Below are positions 1-9,366 of a stretch of 64,000 nucleotides of DNA, in pieces (within the stretch, counting starts at the first letter, position 1; every line of letters begins with the position of its first letter). Origin of the DNA: Thecaphora thlaspeos (taxonomy: Eukaryota > Basidiomycota > Ustilaginomycetes > Urocystidales > Glomosporiaceae); assembly GCA_900291925.1 (NCBI GenBank), contig UWYS01000007.1, forward strand, positions 806,001-870,000, written 5' to 3'. The notes beneath the pieces are model-generated. The model was not told the origin of the DNA and ran no database searches. It was given only the letters and a program-made list of their open reading frames with translations. Both the position numbers and the translations under genes were made by a program.

Positions 1-133
1 GGCAGGTGCCGCAGAGGAAGTTGCGGCAGACCTTGGCGTCGGTAAAGTGGAGGGTGGCCGTAGCGCTGCCAAAGGCCTCGGAGCCCATGATGCGTTCGAG
101 CAGCATGCGCTGCACCTCCGCTTTCCTGCCCAT
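1..133 (-). CDS. LUC7: LUC7-like U1 snRNP component, 5' part only
   Basis: An ATG at 133 on the minus strand opens a frame that stays open to the left edge, so only the first 44 residues are visible. The peptide begins MGRKAEVQRMLLERIMG and ends with a KVCRNFLCGTC stretch, which matches the start of the first CCCH zinc finger of the LUC7 family (usually ...DPKVC..FLCG.CPHDLF). LUC7 proteins belong to the U1 snRNP and help choose 5' splice sites in the nucleus. The frame is short and open at the edge, so it is easily overlooked. The rest of the gene lies outside the window. It is divergent from the J-protein gene starting at 867. The identification rests on this one motif, but the motif is distinctive. 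Confidence 0.75.
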   Translation of the reverse strand, partial: MGRKAEVQRMLLERIMGSEAFGSATATLHFTDAKVCRNFLCGTC

Positions 134-866
134 CTTTATGGGTATCCGAGGGTGGCGGCGAGTCGCTTTGCGGTCGATCGAGACGATCGAGGAGAGGAGG
201 AGGAGGAAGAGTATCAGTTGCGGCCAGTGTCCTGAGAGTCGCGCTGCGCGCTGTGGGCAGCCGGGTGCCGGCGCTGTCAGCGTCAAACTTTGCCGAAGGC
301 CGAGTTTTGTCGCTGAGCTTTGGACTACTGTCGTGCGTGTGCCTTGATTAAGTGGGTGCTGTTGCCGTCTCACCCGGCCGGCAAAGTAGCGATCACTCCC
401 GATCACTCGAGATCACTCGAGATCACTCGAGATCACTCGAGATCACTCGAGGCGACGTCAGCTTTCGTCAGCTCTCGAGCGCTGCGCCAGCTGGCCGGGT
501 AGATGGCCTATATATGGAGCTCGCAACCTTCCTCCTCCTTCCTTTGGTATTCTATCCATCCCGACACACTGAACCTCGATGAGTGCGCAGCTGGCTTCAC
601 CCCTGTGCTTGGTCTTCTTGGATTTACTTTTGGATTTCTGAGTGTGTCTGTTAGCGCTCGCTTTGCTGTCGACAGAGGTGGTGCTCCTCGACCAGGCCCA
701 CCCCACACCTCGAACACTCGCGGCTCTCATCCCATCTCACCCTCCTGACGAAGCTTCGACCCGCCTCCGTCTCTGCCGTGCATCGCCGTCATCGCCGCGC
801 TGTCTCCGCGCTGGCCAGGCCAATCTCTCCCTCAGCCTTCTCTCCAGCCAGCCCGCTCACGGCGCC
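134..866. promoter_or_regulatory. divergent intergenic region LUC7 / JJJ1
   Basis: This stretch separates two divergent start codons and holds no convincing coding frame. It contains a short direct repeat (391-450, listed separately), a TATA-like run around 508-515, and CT-rich sequence just upstream of the 867 ATG. The frame of the J-protein gene is open back to 642, but the product of 642-866 has no similarity I can recognise and precedes a well-placed ATG, so I treat it as leader. Confidence 0.5.
391..450. repeat. 10-base direct repeat, unit GATCACTCGA
   Basis: The ten-base unit GATCACTCGA recurs head to tail about six times; the first copy is imperfect (GATCACTCCC). Each junction creates the palindrome CTCGAG. 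It lies between two divergent genes and could be a repeated factor site or a simple minisatellite. Confidence 0.8.
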
Positions 867-3845
867 ATGGGCGCCAACCAGTCATCCTCCGCTGGTGGCG
901 AAAGCAGCACCGCCGCCGCCGGAGAGGCGAGCAACGATGCCTTCTACGACTACTACGAGCTGCTACAGGTACAGCAGGCGGCCACCGCTGACGAGATCCG
1001 CAAATCGTACCGCAGGCTCGCACTCAGGCACCACCCTGACAAGAACCCGGACAACGTCCAAAAAGCCAATGAGATCTTCCACAAGCTGCAGGAGGCCTAC
1101 GAGATCCTGTCTGATGACCAAGAGCGCGCTTGGTACGATCAGAACCGAGAGCGCCTCCTAAACCGCGACGGCCCGGACTTTGACGACCAAGAAGCGTTCG
1201 ACGCCTTCCGCTCGGGCGCGGCGCCGCCCCCGCCTGCCACCTCCTCGGCCCGCGGCATCACTGCCAGGACGCTCCTCCGCTTCTTTGACCCAAGCCTGGC
1301 AAAGGACCTCTCGGACGACGACAATGGCTTCTACGGCACCTACAGGAGGCTCTTTGAGCGCATTGCACAGGAGGAAAAGGTGGCCGCCCCCTACCCGGGA
1401 GAGGAGCAGCTCTTCCCCTTCCCCGCCGACGACGCCTTCCCATCCTTCGGCTACTCGCACACTCCATACTCGAAAGACGAAATCAGACTGCACCAGATAC
1501 CCGTCAAGGACTTCTACGCCGTCTGGCTCAACTTCCAGTCGAGGAAGAGCTTTGGCTGGATGGACCAGCACGACCTCTGCGATGCGCCCGAGCGGCGCGT
1601 CAAGCGGTGGATGGAAAAGGAGAACAAAAAGGGCCGCGACGCCGCCCGCCGCGAGTACAACGAGGCCATCCAAGCGCTCGCCACATTCGTCCGCAAACGC
1701 GACCCGCGGTACAAGGCATGGCAGGACTTCCAGAGCGAAAACGGGCCCAACTCGGCCGCCGGCATCGCCCGCAGGAAAGCCGAGGTGGACCGCATCCGCC
1801 AGGAGAGGGAGGACCGCGCCAAGTCCTTCCAGGTACAGAGCTGGCAGATGGCCAGCAGCGCCGTCTACACGGACTCGGAGTTCTCCGATGGCGAGGGCGA
1901 GGACGACGAAGAGGAGCAGTCTGGATCCTCGGATGACCAAGAGGATGGCGGGGAGCACATGGCGAACAGTGGCGAAGAGGACAGCGACGTCGATGCCGGG
2001 GCGGGCGCCGAAAACCTAGAGTCGGATGCTTGGGACTGCGTCGCCTGCGACAAGTTGTTTCGCTCCGAGCCGGCCTTCCGCAACCACGAGCGGAGCGCCA
2101 AGCACAGGAAGGCGGTTGCGGCCCTGAGGAGACAGATGCAGCAAGAGGAGGACGAGCTCGGGCTCGGTCTCGCCGTCGACGATGCGGATATGGAAGCGGT
2201 GCCGCTAGCGGAGGATGTCCGGGCGATGGGTCTGCAGGACTACAACTCGGATGACCTCGACGGTGATGCCGATGCCGCGATCGCAGACAGCGTGTCTCCG
2301 CACCAGTCCAAGAAGAAGCAAAAGAGAACCAAGAAGCACCAGGCCAAGGCGCAGGCACCCTTTGCGGACGACGACCAGCAGCAGTATTCGGCCGGCTTCT
2401 TAATACCCTCGCTTAATGCTCCTACGGACAGCGCCGGCAAGATCAAGAAGCAGAAGAAGAAGGACAAGAAGCGCAGGGAGATGGAGAGCGCCGCTGCTGG
2501 GATGCGCATGCACGACGACGGCTACTTTGTCCAGGATCTCAATGAGGTGCAGGCTGGCGGCGGAAGGAAGAAGACACGCGGCAAGAAGCAGGTTGGCTAT
2601 GAGCGAGATCCGGTCGAAGCAGAAGACAATGACGATCTAGAGAGCGGCGAGCGGGAAGGTGCCGCGGTACCTTCAGCAGGTGCGACGGCGGAGCCAGACC
2701 CCAAGAAGCTCTGGGGCGACCTGGTGGATACAGTGATACCGCCCGAAGCGTTCGCAAAAGTGATCCCCGGCCCATTGGCGCCCGGCCAACGTCCGCTGGG
2801 CTCCTTCGACATCTTTGGCTACGGCTCGCTGATCTTCAAGCCGCCACCGTACGTCATCGGAGCTACGCCCGGCTTCATCAAGGGCTTCGCACGACGCTTT
2901 GCACAAAGCTCGATCGATCACCGCGGCACACCGCAGTGTCCCGGCAGGGTGGCCACGCTGGTCTCGGCGACCGACTGGCACCGTTTCAAGGACGCCGACG
3001 ATGCGCCAGAAGGCGACATCGTGTGGGGCGTCAGCTACACGATCGATCCCGAGCACGCAGCGACGGTACGCGCCTACCTCGACTACCGCGAGAAGAACGG
3101 CTACACGGCGCAGGCAGTCAACATCTGGGGCGTCCGCAGGAAGGACCGAGGGTCGAACAGCGGCATCGAAGAGGTCAGCCCTCCGACCGATGCCTCGACT
3201 TCGAGCTACGGCCAGGGGAGGGAGTCTGACGAACTCGCGGGCACGGCGAAGAAGGACAAGGACGAGGAGGACGAGGAAGAGGAAGTCGTGATCGTGAAAG
3301 ATGCGCTGGTCTACGTCGGCCTTCCGGACAATGCGGCGTTCGTTGGACCGCAGCCGCTGTCCGCGTTGGCAAGGCGCATTTACAGCTGCCAGGGGCCATC
3401 GGGACGAAACGACGATTACCTGCTGAACCTGGCCACTGCAATTCGCAACCTGGCGCCGCAAAGCGTGGATGCGCACCTTTTCGAGCTGGAACGGCTGGTC
3501 TTGCAGCTGAAAGAAGCCGACAACAATGCAGCGGCAGTCAATCCAGAAGAGAAAGGCGCGACAGAAGAGGAACAAGGAGCGGCCAAGTCGGCGGCAGCGG
3601 AGACGGACGATGCTGCTGCACACGCAGAGGCGGGTGGCAAGAAGGGACGGCGAGCGAAAAAGGACAAGCAGGGAGGCTCGTCGAGCAAGGAGCGTTGCAA
3701 CGTCTGCTCGACGTTGTTTGGTTCGCGTTCGAAGCTGTTCAACCACATCCGCGAGACGGGCCACGCCCTAGCCGACGTCGGGGTGGAGCAGCTCGACGAG
3801 GACCCAGTAGCCGGAGGCCGGAGAAAGAAGGGCAAGAAGCGATGA
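867..3845 (+). CDS. JJJ1: JJJ1/DNAJC21-type J-protein with an inserted ChaC gamma-glutamylcyclotransferase domain
   Basis: One uninterrupted frame encodes 992 residues. A J domain lies at about 27-92, with the HPD motif near residue 56. A first C2H2 zinc finger (CVAC...H...H) is at about 390-413, followed by charged, Lys-rich linkers. A complete ChaC domain spans about 647-882, with GYGSLIFKPPP, the REKNGY segment carrying the expected catalytic Glu (about 742), and a C-terminal GPSGRNDDYLLNLA segment. A second C2H2 finger (CNVC...H...H) is at about 943-966. Jjj1 stimulates Hsp70 on the cytosolic 60S ribosome-maturation path and normally has J, ZnF, charged linker and ZnF only. ChaC enzymes cleave glutathione to 5-oxoproline and Cys-Gly. 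Here the enzyme domain lies between the two Jjj1 fingers with no stop or intron. The start at 867 was chosen because MGANQSS directly precedes the J domain. Confidence 0.9.
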   Translation: MGANQSSSAGGESSTAAAGEASNDAFYDYYELLQVQQAATADEIRKSYRRLALRHHPDKNPDNVQKANEIFHKLQEAYEILSDDQERAWYDQNRERLLNRDGPDFDDQEAFDAFRSGAAPPPPATSSARGITARTLLRFFDPSLAKDLSDDDNGFYGTYRRLFERIAQEEKVAAPYPGEEQLFPFPADDAFPSFGYSHTPYSKDEIRLHQIPVKDFYAVWLNFQSRKSFGWMDQHDLCDAPERRVKRWMEKENKKGRDAARREYNEAIQALATFVRKRDPRYKAWQDFQSENGPNSAAGIARRKAEVDRIRQEREDRAKSFQVQSWQMASSAVYTDSEFSDGEGEDDEEEQSGSSDDQEDGGEHMANSGEEDSDVDAGAGAENLESDAWDCVACDKLFRSEPAFRNHERSAKHRKAVAALRRQMQQEEDELGLGLAVDDADMEAVPLAEDVRAMGLQDYNSDDLDGDADAAIADSVSPHQSKKKQKRTKKHQAKAQAPFADDDQQQYSAGFLIPSLNAPTDSAGKIKKQKKKDKKRREMESAAAGMRMHDDGYFVQDLNEVQAGGGRKKTRGKKQVGYERDPVEAEDNDDLESGEREGAAVPSAGATAEPDPKKLWGDLVDTVIPPEAFAKVIPGPLAPGQRPLGSFDIFGYGSLIFKPPPYVIGATPGFIKGFARRFAQSSIDHRGTPQCPGRVATLVSATDWHRFKDADDAPEGDIVWGVSYTIDPEHAATVRAYLDYREKNGYTAQAVNIWGVRRKDRGSNSGIEEVSPPTDASTSSYGQGRESDELAGTAKKDKDEEDEEEEVVIVKDALVYVGLPDNAAFVGPQPLSALARRIYSCQGPSGRNDDYLLNLATAIRNLAPQSVDAHLFELERLVLQLKEADNNAAAVNPEEKGATEEEQGAAKSAAAETDDAAAHAEAGGKKGRRAKKDKQGGSSSKERCNVCSTLFGSRSKLFNHIRETGHALADVGVEQLDEDPVAGGRRKKGKKR

Positions 3846-5553
3846 TGACTACTACGTGGTCTCGAGATGCGAACGAGGCTTTAGGGGCTCGATCGGAACC
3901 TAGGTCTACCTCTGCTTTCGGCAAGTTCCCCCTCGTCCCCCTGTCGGCCCCCGTGCTGCCGACCTCTTGGCCTGCTGAGGGCAAGACGCTTTGTTTGGTT
4001 AGCTAGATTCAGAAGGACGCCCATATGGATGTCAGTATAGTAGGAGGAGAGGTAGAGTCAAGGTCATGCCCGCAGCATATAGACGATGTACTTTCACAGT
4101 TTCGACAAGCGTGCGAGGCCAATAACGCTAGATGGCGATCTCAAGAAGCGGCCAACAAGGTTGAGACCAGGCAGGGAAGCGACACAATGCGAGGTTCTAG
4201 CACAGGTAGGCTAACTAGCTGGGTCATGTAATGGTCGTCATTCGAAAACGAGGTCGGGAGGGCATAACCAGAGGGACGGGGAGCTCCAAGCCTTGTTGCT
4301 GTGGGGAAGCAAGGCATCCTAGACCTCCTATCGGCTCGAGACAAGCGACACGGCGCCTCGGAAGCGTCATTCGGCCTGCGCTGCCTGCTGGGTCTTATGG
4401 TCTAAGTCAAGGCTGGCGTGGTCTGCACGTACATACGCGCTAGAAGGTCACATCTGAGCACAAAAGCTTGCGACGTAAGGCGACACGACGGCAGGCGGAT
4501 GTACGTGCCCTACTCAACAGCTACGGTACCAATAAAATATCACAAATAAACCAAAAAAAAAAAAAACCCCCAATGCTGAACCTGGGATCTAATCGAGCAA
4601 CGAGCACCGCACGACAGAACTCGACCTCGAACAAGCAAGCAGGTCAGGCAAGGCAAGGGTCGAGCCCGTTTGGTGGCTTCGTCGTCCCGCAGAGTCCGTG
4701 GCTTGCTGCCATGATACCATACACGCTTGCATGACACGGCTCAACGTAGCACGCAACCGGGTGTCTTCGAGGGGCAGGCGCGGATACGGTACGGTAAATG
4801 CGTCGTCGTCCGTCGTCGTTGTCTGTCGGCACGCGTATGTGCGTGCGGGCGGCGGGAATATCACAAGCAGGAGTAGGCAGACGAGGCTCACCTTGGCCTG
4901 CTTGGCTTGGCCTGTCAGGCACGAGCCGCCAACCCCTGGCCTTTGTCCCCGCTCCTCTCCGCGCCAAGGTCTCCGGTAGGGAGGAAGAGGAAGAGGAAGA
5001 GCCTGTGTGTCTCGCAGAACAGCAGGCAGGCTTGCTTGTCGTGCAGCCTGGAGCCGAGTCCAGCGGTTGCTGAGCACCGATCAAACCGACCCCAACCGCC
5101 GTCGTGCCTACCATGTATGCTGGCCGTCTTGCCCACTGGCTCAAGGAATGGCACAGCCACACCTCAATTGCTCTCCGCAAGGCACTTTCTGGAAAGTACA
5201 AAAGGGGGCTCTCATTGGACCGTGGAGAAACTCTTCTTCCCCATCTCCCCGCCATTATACATACTCTCCATCGCCACCTCCCTTTTCCCTTCCCCTCTGC
5301 GACACGTGCTCTCCCTCTCTCCCCTCCATCCTTCTTATCGTCTCTCGCCCGCCAGGGCTTCTTTGTCGCTGTTTCTTTCCCTGCCCATCACGGCCACTAC
5401 GTTCAACACGGCCATTGACAACCTCCGTCGCGCTTTCAGCTCAGAGCTTGAAGGGCCCGTCGCTCGCGTTGCCCCTCCCGGCATCGTAGGCCCGCCTCGT
5501 TTTGCCACGCACGCCGCACCTCCCGGAGCGCCAGCCGTCATCCCTCTGGCACG
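3846..5553. other. intergenic, no gene recognised
   Basis: About 1.7 kb downstream of JJJ1. The frames here are short or low in complexity, and none resembles a known family. An AATAAA followed by an A-tract lies at about 4543-4566, listed separately. The right end is pyrimidine-rich (about 5220-5400) and leads into the retroelement fragment. Confidence 0.5.
4543..4566 (+). repeat. AATAAA followed by an A-tract
   Basis: A polyadenylation-like hexamer is followed within a few bases by an uninterrupted run of about 14 A residues and then five C. Genomic poly(A) next to AATAAA is typical of the 3' end of a reverse-transcribed insert, but no source sequence or target-site duplication was identified. 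Confidence 0.4.
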
Positions 5554-6536
5554 GGAGTCAACAACCTAGCAAAGCGCAAGGCCGCCCACCTTGACAACCA
5601 GCCGTGCCTCCTCTGGAACTCCAGTCGCTGCAACGCCAATCCGTGCGATCGCCGGCACGTCTGCCGCAACTGCGAACAGCCCAGCCACACCTGGCACGGC
5701 TGCCCCACCCCAATTAAAAAGAACGGCTACCCGTCGCATCCTTGAGGTGCGTATACCGCACCCGCCCTACTGTCCCACGCCCTCAGGCTCGCCGCACCCG
5801 CCGTCCCGCGCGGCTGCGACACCCTTGATGCGCTCGGACAGCCTGCCTAGCCTCGCCTTTCCCGGTTCGCTGGCCCGTCATCCGATGACCGTGCCAGCAC
5901 CCGCGCAAAGCCCGACGCCTTCCTGGCCTGCTGCGCCCTTGGATCTGCATGTCACGTCCGCTGACACGCACGCCGTACCCCCAATGCGCCTGCAGCTCTC
6001 TCCCCTCGTCCTTGCGCCCCATGACCCCTCTGTCCTCTCGATTCCCTTGCCCGACCAATGCCTAGCCAAGCTGCTGGCCAGCCGCGTAAGCATCCCGCCC
6101 CCGCGCCCCAACACCACCATCTGCGGCGCGCTTTTCGACCCCTCCAACACTGCGGCGCGCTTTGGATCGATGCAGCTTGCCGCCTCACGTTGGCGCGGGC
6201 TCCTCGCCGACTACCCTGACCCAGCTGTCACACACCAACTCCTCGGCGCTCTCTCGCATGGAAGTGCGCCTTGGGTACGACGGCCCGCTCCTCGACGCCG
6301 AGCGCTTTCCCAACTCCAACAGCCTGCCTATGGACGACGCCGGTGTCGCCCATGTTCGCCGCGAGATCGCATCCTGCCTTGCCGAGGGCCGCCTTATTGA
6401 GGTCGACCCCGCCGCATGGCGCCTTGTCTGCTCCCCGGTCGGGACGGGGCCCAAGCCTCGCTCTGCGAAGCCTTATGCCTGTTGCCCGTTCTGCGGCGCG
6501 AGAGACAGGCCAGGGACATCAGTTCTATCCCTCTAG
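5554..6536 (+). mobile_element. degenerate retroelement fragment: CCHC zinc knuckle and N-terminal reverse-transcriptase region
   Basis: The frame at about 5554-5735 contains CRNCEQPSHTWHGC, an exact CX2CX4HX4C zinc knuckle preceded by two further Cys, as in Gag-like proteins. A second frame continues through a Pro-rich linker to a segment at about 6190-6255 with LLADYPDPAVTHQLLGALSHG. After a frameshift near 6255, a third frame reads LGYDGPLL, then VRREIASCLAEGRL and VCSPVGTGPKP. This order (YPDP, then GY.GP, then a polar helix, then SP.G..PK) is the pattern I know from the start of reverse-transcriptase domains in DIRS-like and related fungal elements. The catalytic core is absent, at least three frames are needed, and the sequence ends against another fossil at 6542. 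The element type is inference. Confidence 0.6.
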
Positions 6537-6541
6537 CCGTT

Positions 6542-7255
6542 TCAATTTGTCCGCAATCGCGAAGACGACTGCCAGCTCCTCGAGAGCGCCTCGAACTCCA
6601 ACATCTGTCTGCTGAGCAGCTTTTCCTTGCTCTGACCCAGCTCGTTCTCGTTTGCTCGGTCCCTTTCCTTCTGGTCGATGAAGCGGTAGACGTTTGCAAA
6701 TTCCTTGAACAGGTTTCCCATTTGGTCGAGCTCGCTCTGAGCCATGAGCGTCTGGACCTCTTCCAGCTCGCCGACGAACCTGGCACTCTTCGGTACGACG
6801 TACTTTAGATTGTCATTGAGAAATGTCATTGTACCACTCTGCGACTCCATGAGCTCGTGCGCGAGGGCATCTGCGGTCGATGGCGAGAATGCGGAAGGTA
6901 GTGCGTCTGCAGGCGGGAGGATGGAGAATAAGGTGTCTACCTCTTGTCCCAGTGGTGATGAGAGGATGTGGGAGAGCGACTGTTGGACGGGCGTGATGCC
7001 GTGGAACGAAATGCGGTCGAGTGTGGCCTACGAGCGGCCGAGGGAGGGTGTGAGGACGCCGTGGCCGGACTGGACGAGGAGTTTGGCGAGCGGAGCGCCC
7101 ATTGCGCCGCAGGAGACGAGCAGAAGGGTGGTCGAGCTGCTGGAAATGGTGAGGTGGACGATGAGGGGCGGGGAGGTCTGTGATGACGATGGCGGCAGTA
7201 GTGGTGGTGGTGGTGGTTCGAGCGAGGAGAAGAAGGCAGCGGCGCGCTGTACCAT
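6542..7255 (-). pseudogene. broken NAD-binding / DUF1932-type dehydrogenase
   Basis: Read on the minus strand from an ATG at 7255, one frame runs to 6542 except for an in-frame TAG at 7028-7030. Before the stop is a beta-strand plus glycine-rich segment ending GAMGAPLAKLLVQSGHGVLT, which looks like the dinucleotide-binding turn of 6-phosphogluconate/3-hydroxyisobutyrate dehydrogenase relatives. After it come a DTLFSILPPADAL stretch and a VPKSARFVGELEEVQT stretch resembling the DUF1932 C-terminal domain. The distance between these motifs is too short, so an internal deletion is likely as well. Neighbouring fossils and repeats support decay. The family assignment is moderately secure; the pseudogene status follows from the stop unless TAG is removed by an unusual intron. 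Confidence 0.5.
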
Positions 7256-7347
7256 GGTTCGTGCGCAGCTGGGTCGGAAGACGGAGAGCGGCGGGCGCGC
7301 CTCGACACGCACCGCGCACGGACGGCCCGTGCCCCAGCCTCGACACA

Positions 7348-7560
7348 GATGTGGCAACGGGCAAGTCGTCGCACGGCCCTTTTTAAATAGACATCGATCA
7401 CCTCAGCCACAGATGAGGCAACGGGCGAGTCGTCGCACGGCCCTTTTTAAATAGACATCGATCACCTCAGCCACAGATGAGGCAACGGGCGAGTCGTCGC
7501 ACGGCCCTTTTTAAATAGACATCGATCACCTCAGCCACAGATGTGGCAACGGGCAAGCAG
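7348..7560. repeat. 64-base tandem repeat, about 3.3 copies
   Basis: Near-identical units start at 7348, 7412 and 7476, with a partial copy at 7540. Each unit contains the run CCTTTTTAAATAGACATCGA. Copies 1 and 4 share GATGTGG where copies 2 and 3 have GATGAGG, so the outer copies resemble each other. The array lies directly between the dehydrogenase fossil and the DSC3 gene and may overlap its promoter. Confidence 0.95.
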
Positions 7561-7658
7561 CGAGCGGCAAGCAGCGAGCGGCCGTCCTCCTCTGTCACCC
7601 ATCGCAGCATCCACCTTTGTCCCTACCTCGACGCCGACTCCGACGACCCCCAGACACC

Positions 7659-9237
7659 ATGCCGCTTCACCTCACACGCCACATCCGCCCACTCACAGTA
7701 CGCTTCTCAGAACCAGGACTACCAGACTTTTCCTTACGTCTCTCCAGCTTTACAGACATACATGCCTCCTCGTCGACCTCGCACGCGCATCCTGTCCTCT
7801 TCGACGTCGTCATTGAGCAGCCTGTCGATCATGGCGATCCAAGGGGAAAGCGCAAGGCGTCGCAACCGAGCATCACCGAGCCTGCGAACAACGACGTGGA
7901 GGACAAGGCCAAGGCCCTCTTGGAGCGCTGCTCGCAGGAGACCGTGCGAGACCTTAGAGGAAAGGTGAGCACCTTCCCTTTACACTCGTCCCGTATCACT
8001 GCCCGGTCTGTACTGACAGTCCATCGGGCACCCTACTCTACTGGCTCGCTTCCATCCTCGTCAGGTCCGAGCCGGTCGGCCAAAGCTCCAACACCGACGT
8101 CTCCGTCTCGTCCATTCGGGCCGCATCCTGCGCGATGGCACTCGGCTTGTCTCGTACTTCGACTCGCTAGACTCGCACCGCAAGGCCTACCTCCGCTCCC
8201 TCACATCCCTCGCTTTCGACAACAACGAAGACGACGACGACGGTCGGCAGCGGTCAAACGCTACAGCGCCGACGACTGAGCTTGTGGCGCTGCGCGATCT
8301 CATACCCGACTGGGAGGGTACAGAGTGTGGCGATTTAAAAGGAAAGGCAAAGGCAAAGGCCTACGATGACCAAGAACGACTAGGCGAACTGCATGTGAGC
8401 GTCACCGCAAGGATCAAGGAGCGCATCTACCTCCAGTGTTCCGTCGGCGACCTGATGGATGCAGAGGAGGAGGAACGCGAAAACGGCACCACGACAGCCA
8501 CCATCGACACCGCACGGCCTCGGCCCTCCTTCGTCCTGTTGCCAGATTCTGACGACGACGGCGAGGACCATGCTACCACCGCCGCGCCACAAGCTGCACA
8601 GGGCTTCGACCGTCTCCTCTCGACCGGTCTCTCTCCAGAAGAGGTAGCGACGATCCGATTGCAGTTCCACCGTTCCTCTGGTCTGTCGTCGGCCCTCTCT
8701 GGCGACATCCTCCGCCAGGCCGAGGAGGAAGAACACGCCCGCGCCCTCGAAGATGCATGGTTTGACTCCTTTTCCCAAGGCAACCTCGAAGGCTCGGTCG
8801 AAGCCAGTGGATCTGGCTCCTTTCAGACGGTGTTGGAAGGGATCATGTTGGGGTTCTTCCTGCCGATCTTACCGCTCTTCTTGTTCAGAGAGGGAGCGTG
8901 GCCTTCTGCTTTCCCTGCAGAAACGGCAGCGGGCAGGCTGGCAGGGGCAGGCGCACCGGGCACGGCGGGCGCGGATGAAGAAGAGGAGGAGGAGCTCAGG
9001 ACAAATGATCACGCTCGCAACGTCACGTTCAGCAAGGGGATGCAGTTTGCCATCATCGGCGGCCTATTTGCAAAGTGAGTGACAAAGAGGCAGACGGCAC
9101 GTGGGCCGACAAACCGATCCCTCTCACACAGACACGCCCCATCCCTCTCTCGCTCTTGCTGACTCCTGCCCGATCTTGTCTGCTTCTCTTCGCACGCACG
9201 CAGCCTTATCATGGGCGGCTTCCGCATGCTCTGGTGA
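7659..9237 (+). CDS. DSC3: DSC E3 ubiquitin ligase complex subunit 3
   Basis: Exons 7659-7964, 8065-9074 and 9204-9237 join in frame to give 449 residues. The N-terminal region is ubiquitin-like: exon 2 begins with a basic stretch followed by LRLVHSGRILRDGTRL, as in the Dsc3 Ubl domain. The C-terminal half contains GFDRLLSTGLSPEEVATIRLQF, the hallmark of the DUF2407 C-terminal domain. Two hydrophobic segments follow (MLGFFLPILPLFLF and MQFAIIGGLFANLIMGGF). Dsc3 is a membrane subunit of the Golgi/endosomal Dsc ligase, which in fission yeast is required for SREBP cleavage. The short last exon completes the second membrane segment and ends FRMLW. The 64-base repeat lies just upstream. The donors are GTGAGC and GTGAGT. 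Confidence 0.85.
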
Positions 9238-9366
9238 GTCGTCTATTGTTACATCCCAAGGGTCACACCCGCGTGTAGCAAGAGGGGCTATAGGCACAGG
9301 TGCGACCCGGACAGACAGAAGAGCTTGGACGCGTCGGCCTGCTTTGACAGTAGACACAGGTTCCGC

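Noticed and set aside
642..866. N-terminal extension of the J-protein to position 642
   Set aside because: The 75 extra residues are low in complexity and precede a well-placed ATG next to the J domain.
7348..7560. CRISPR-like array
   Set aside because: The 64-base units are directly tandem with no unique spacers, and the organism is a eukaryote.
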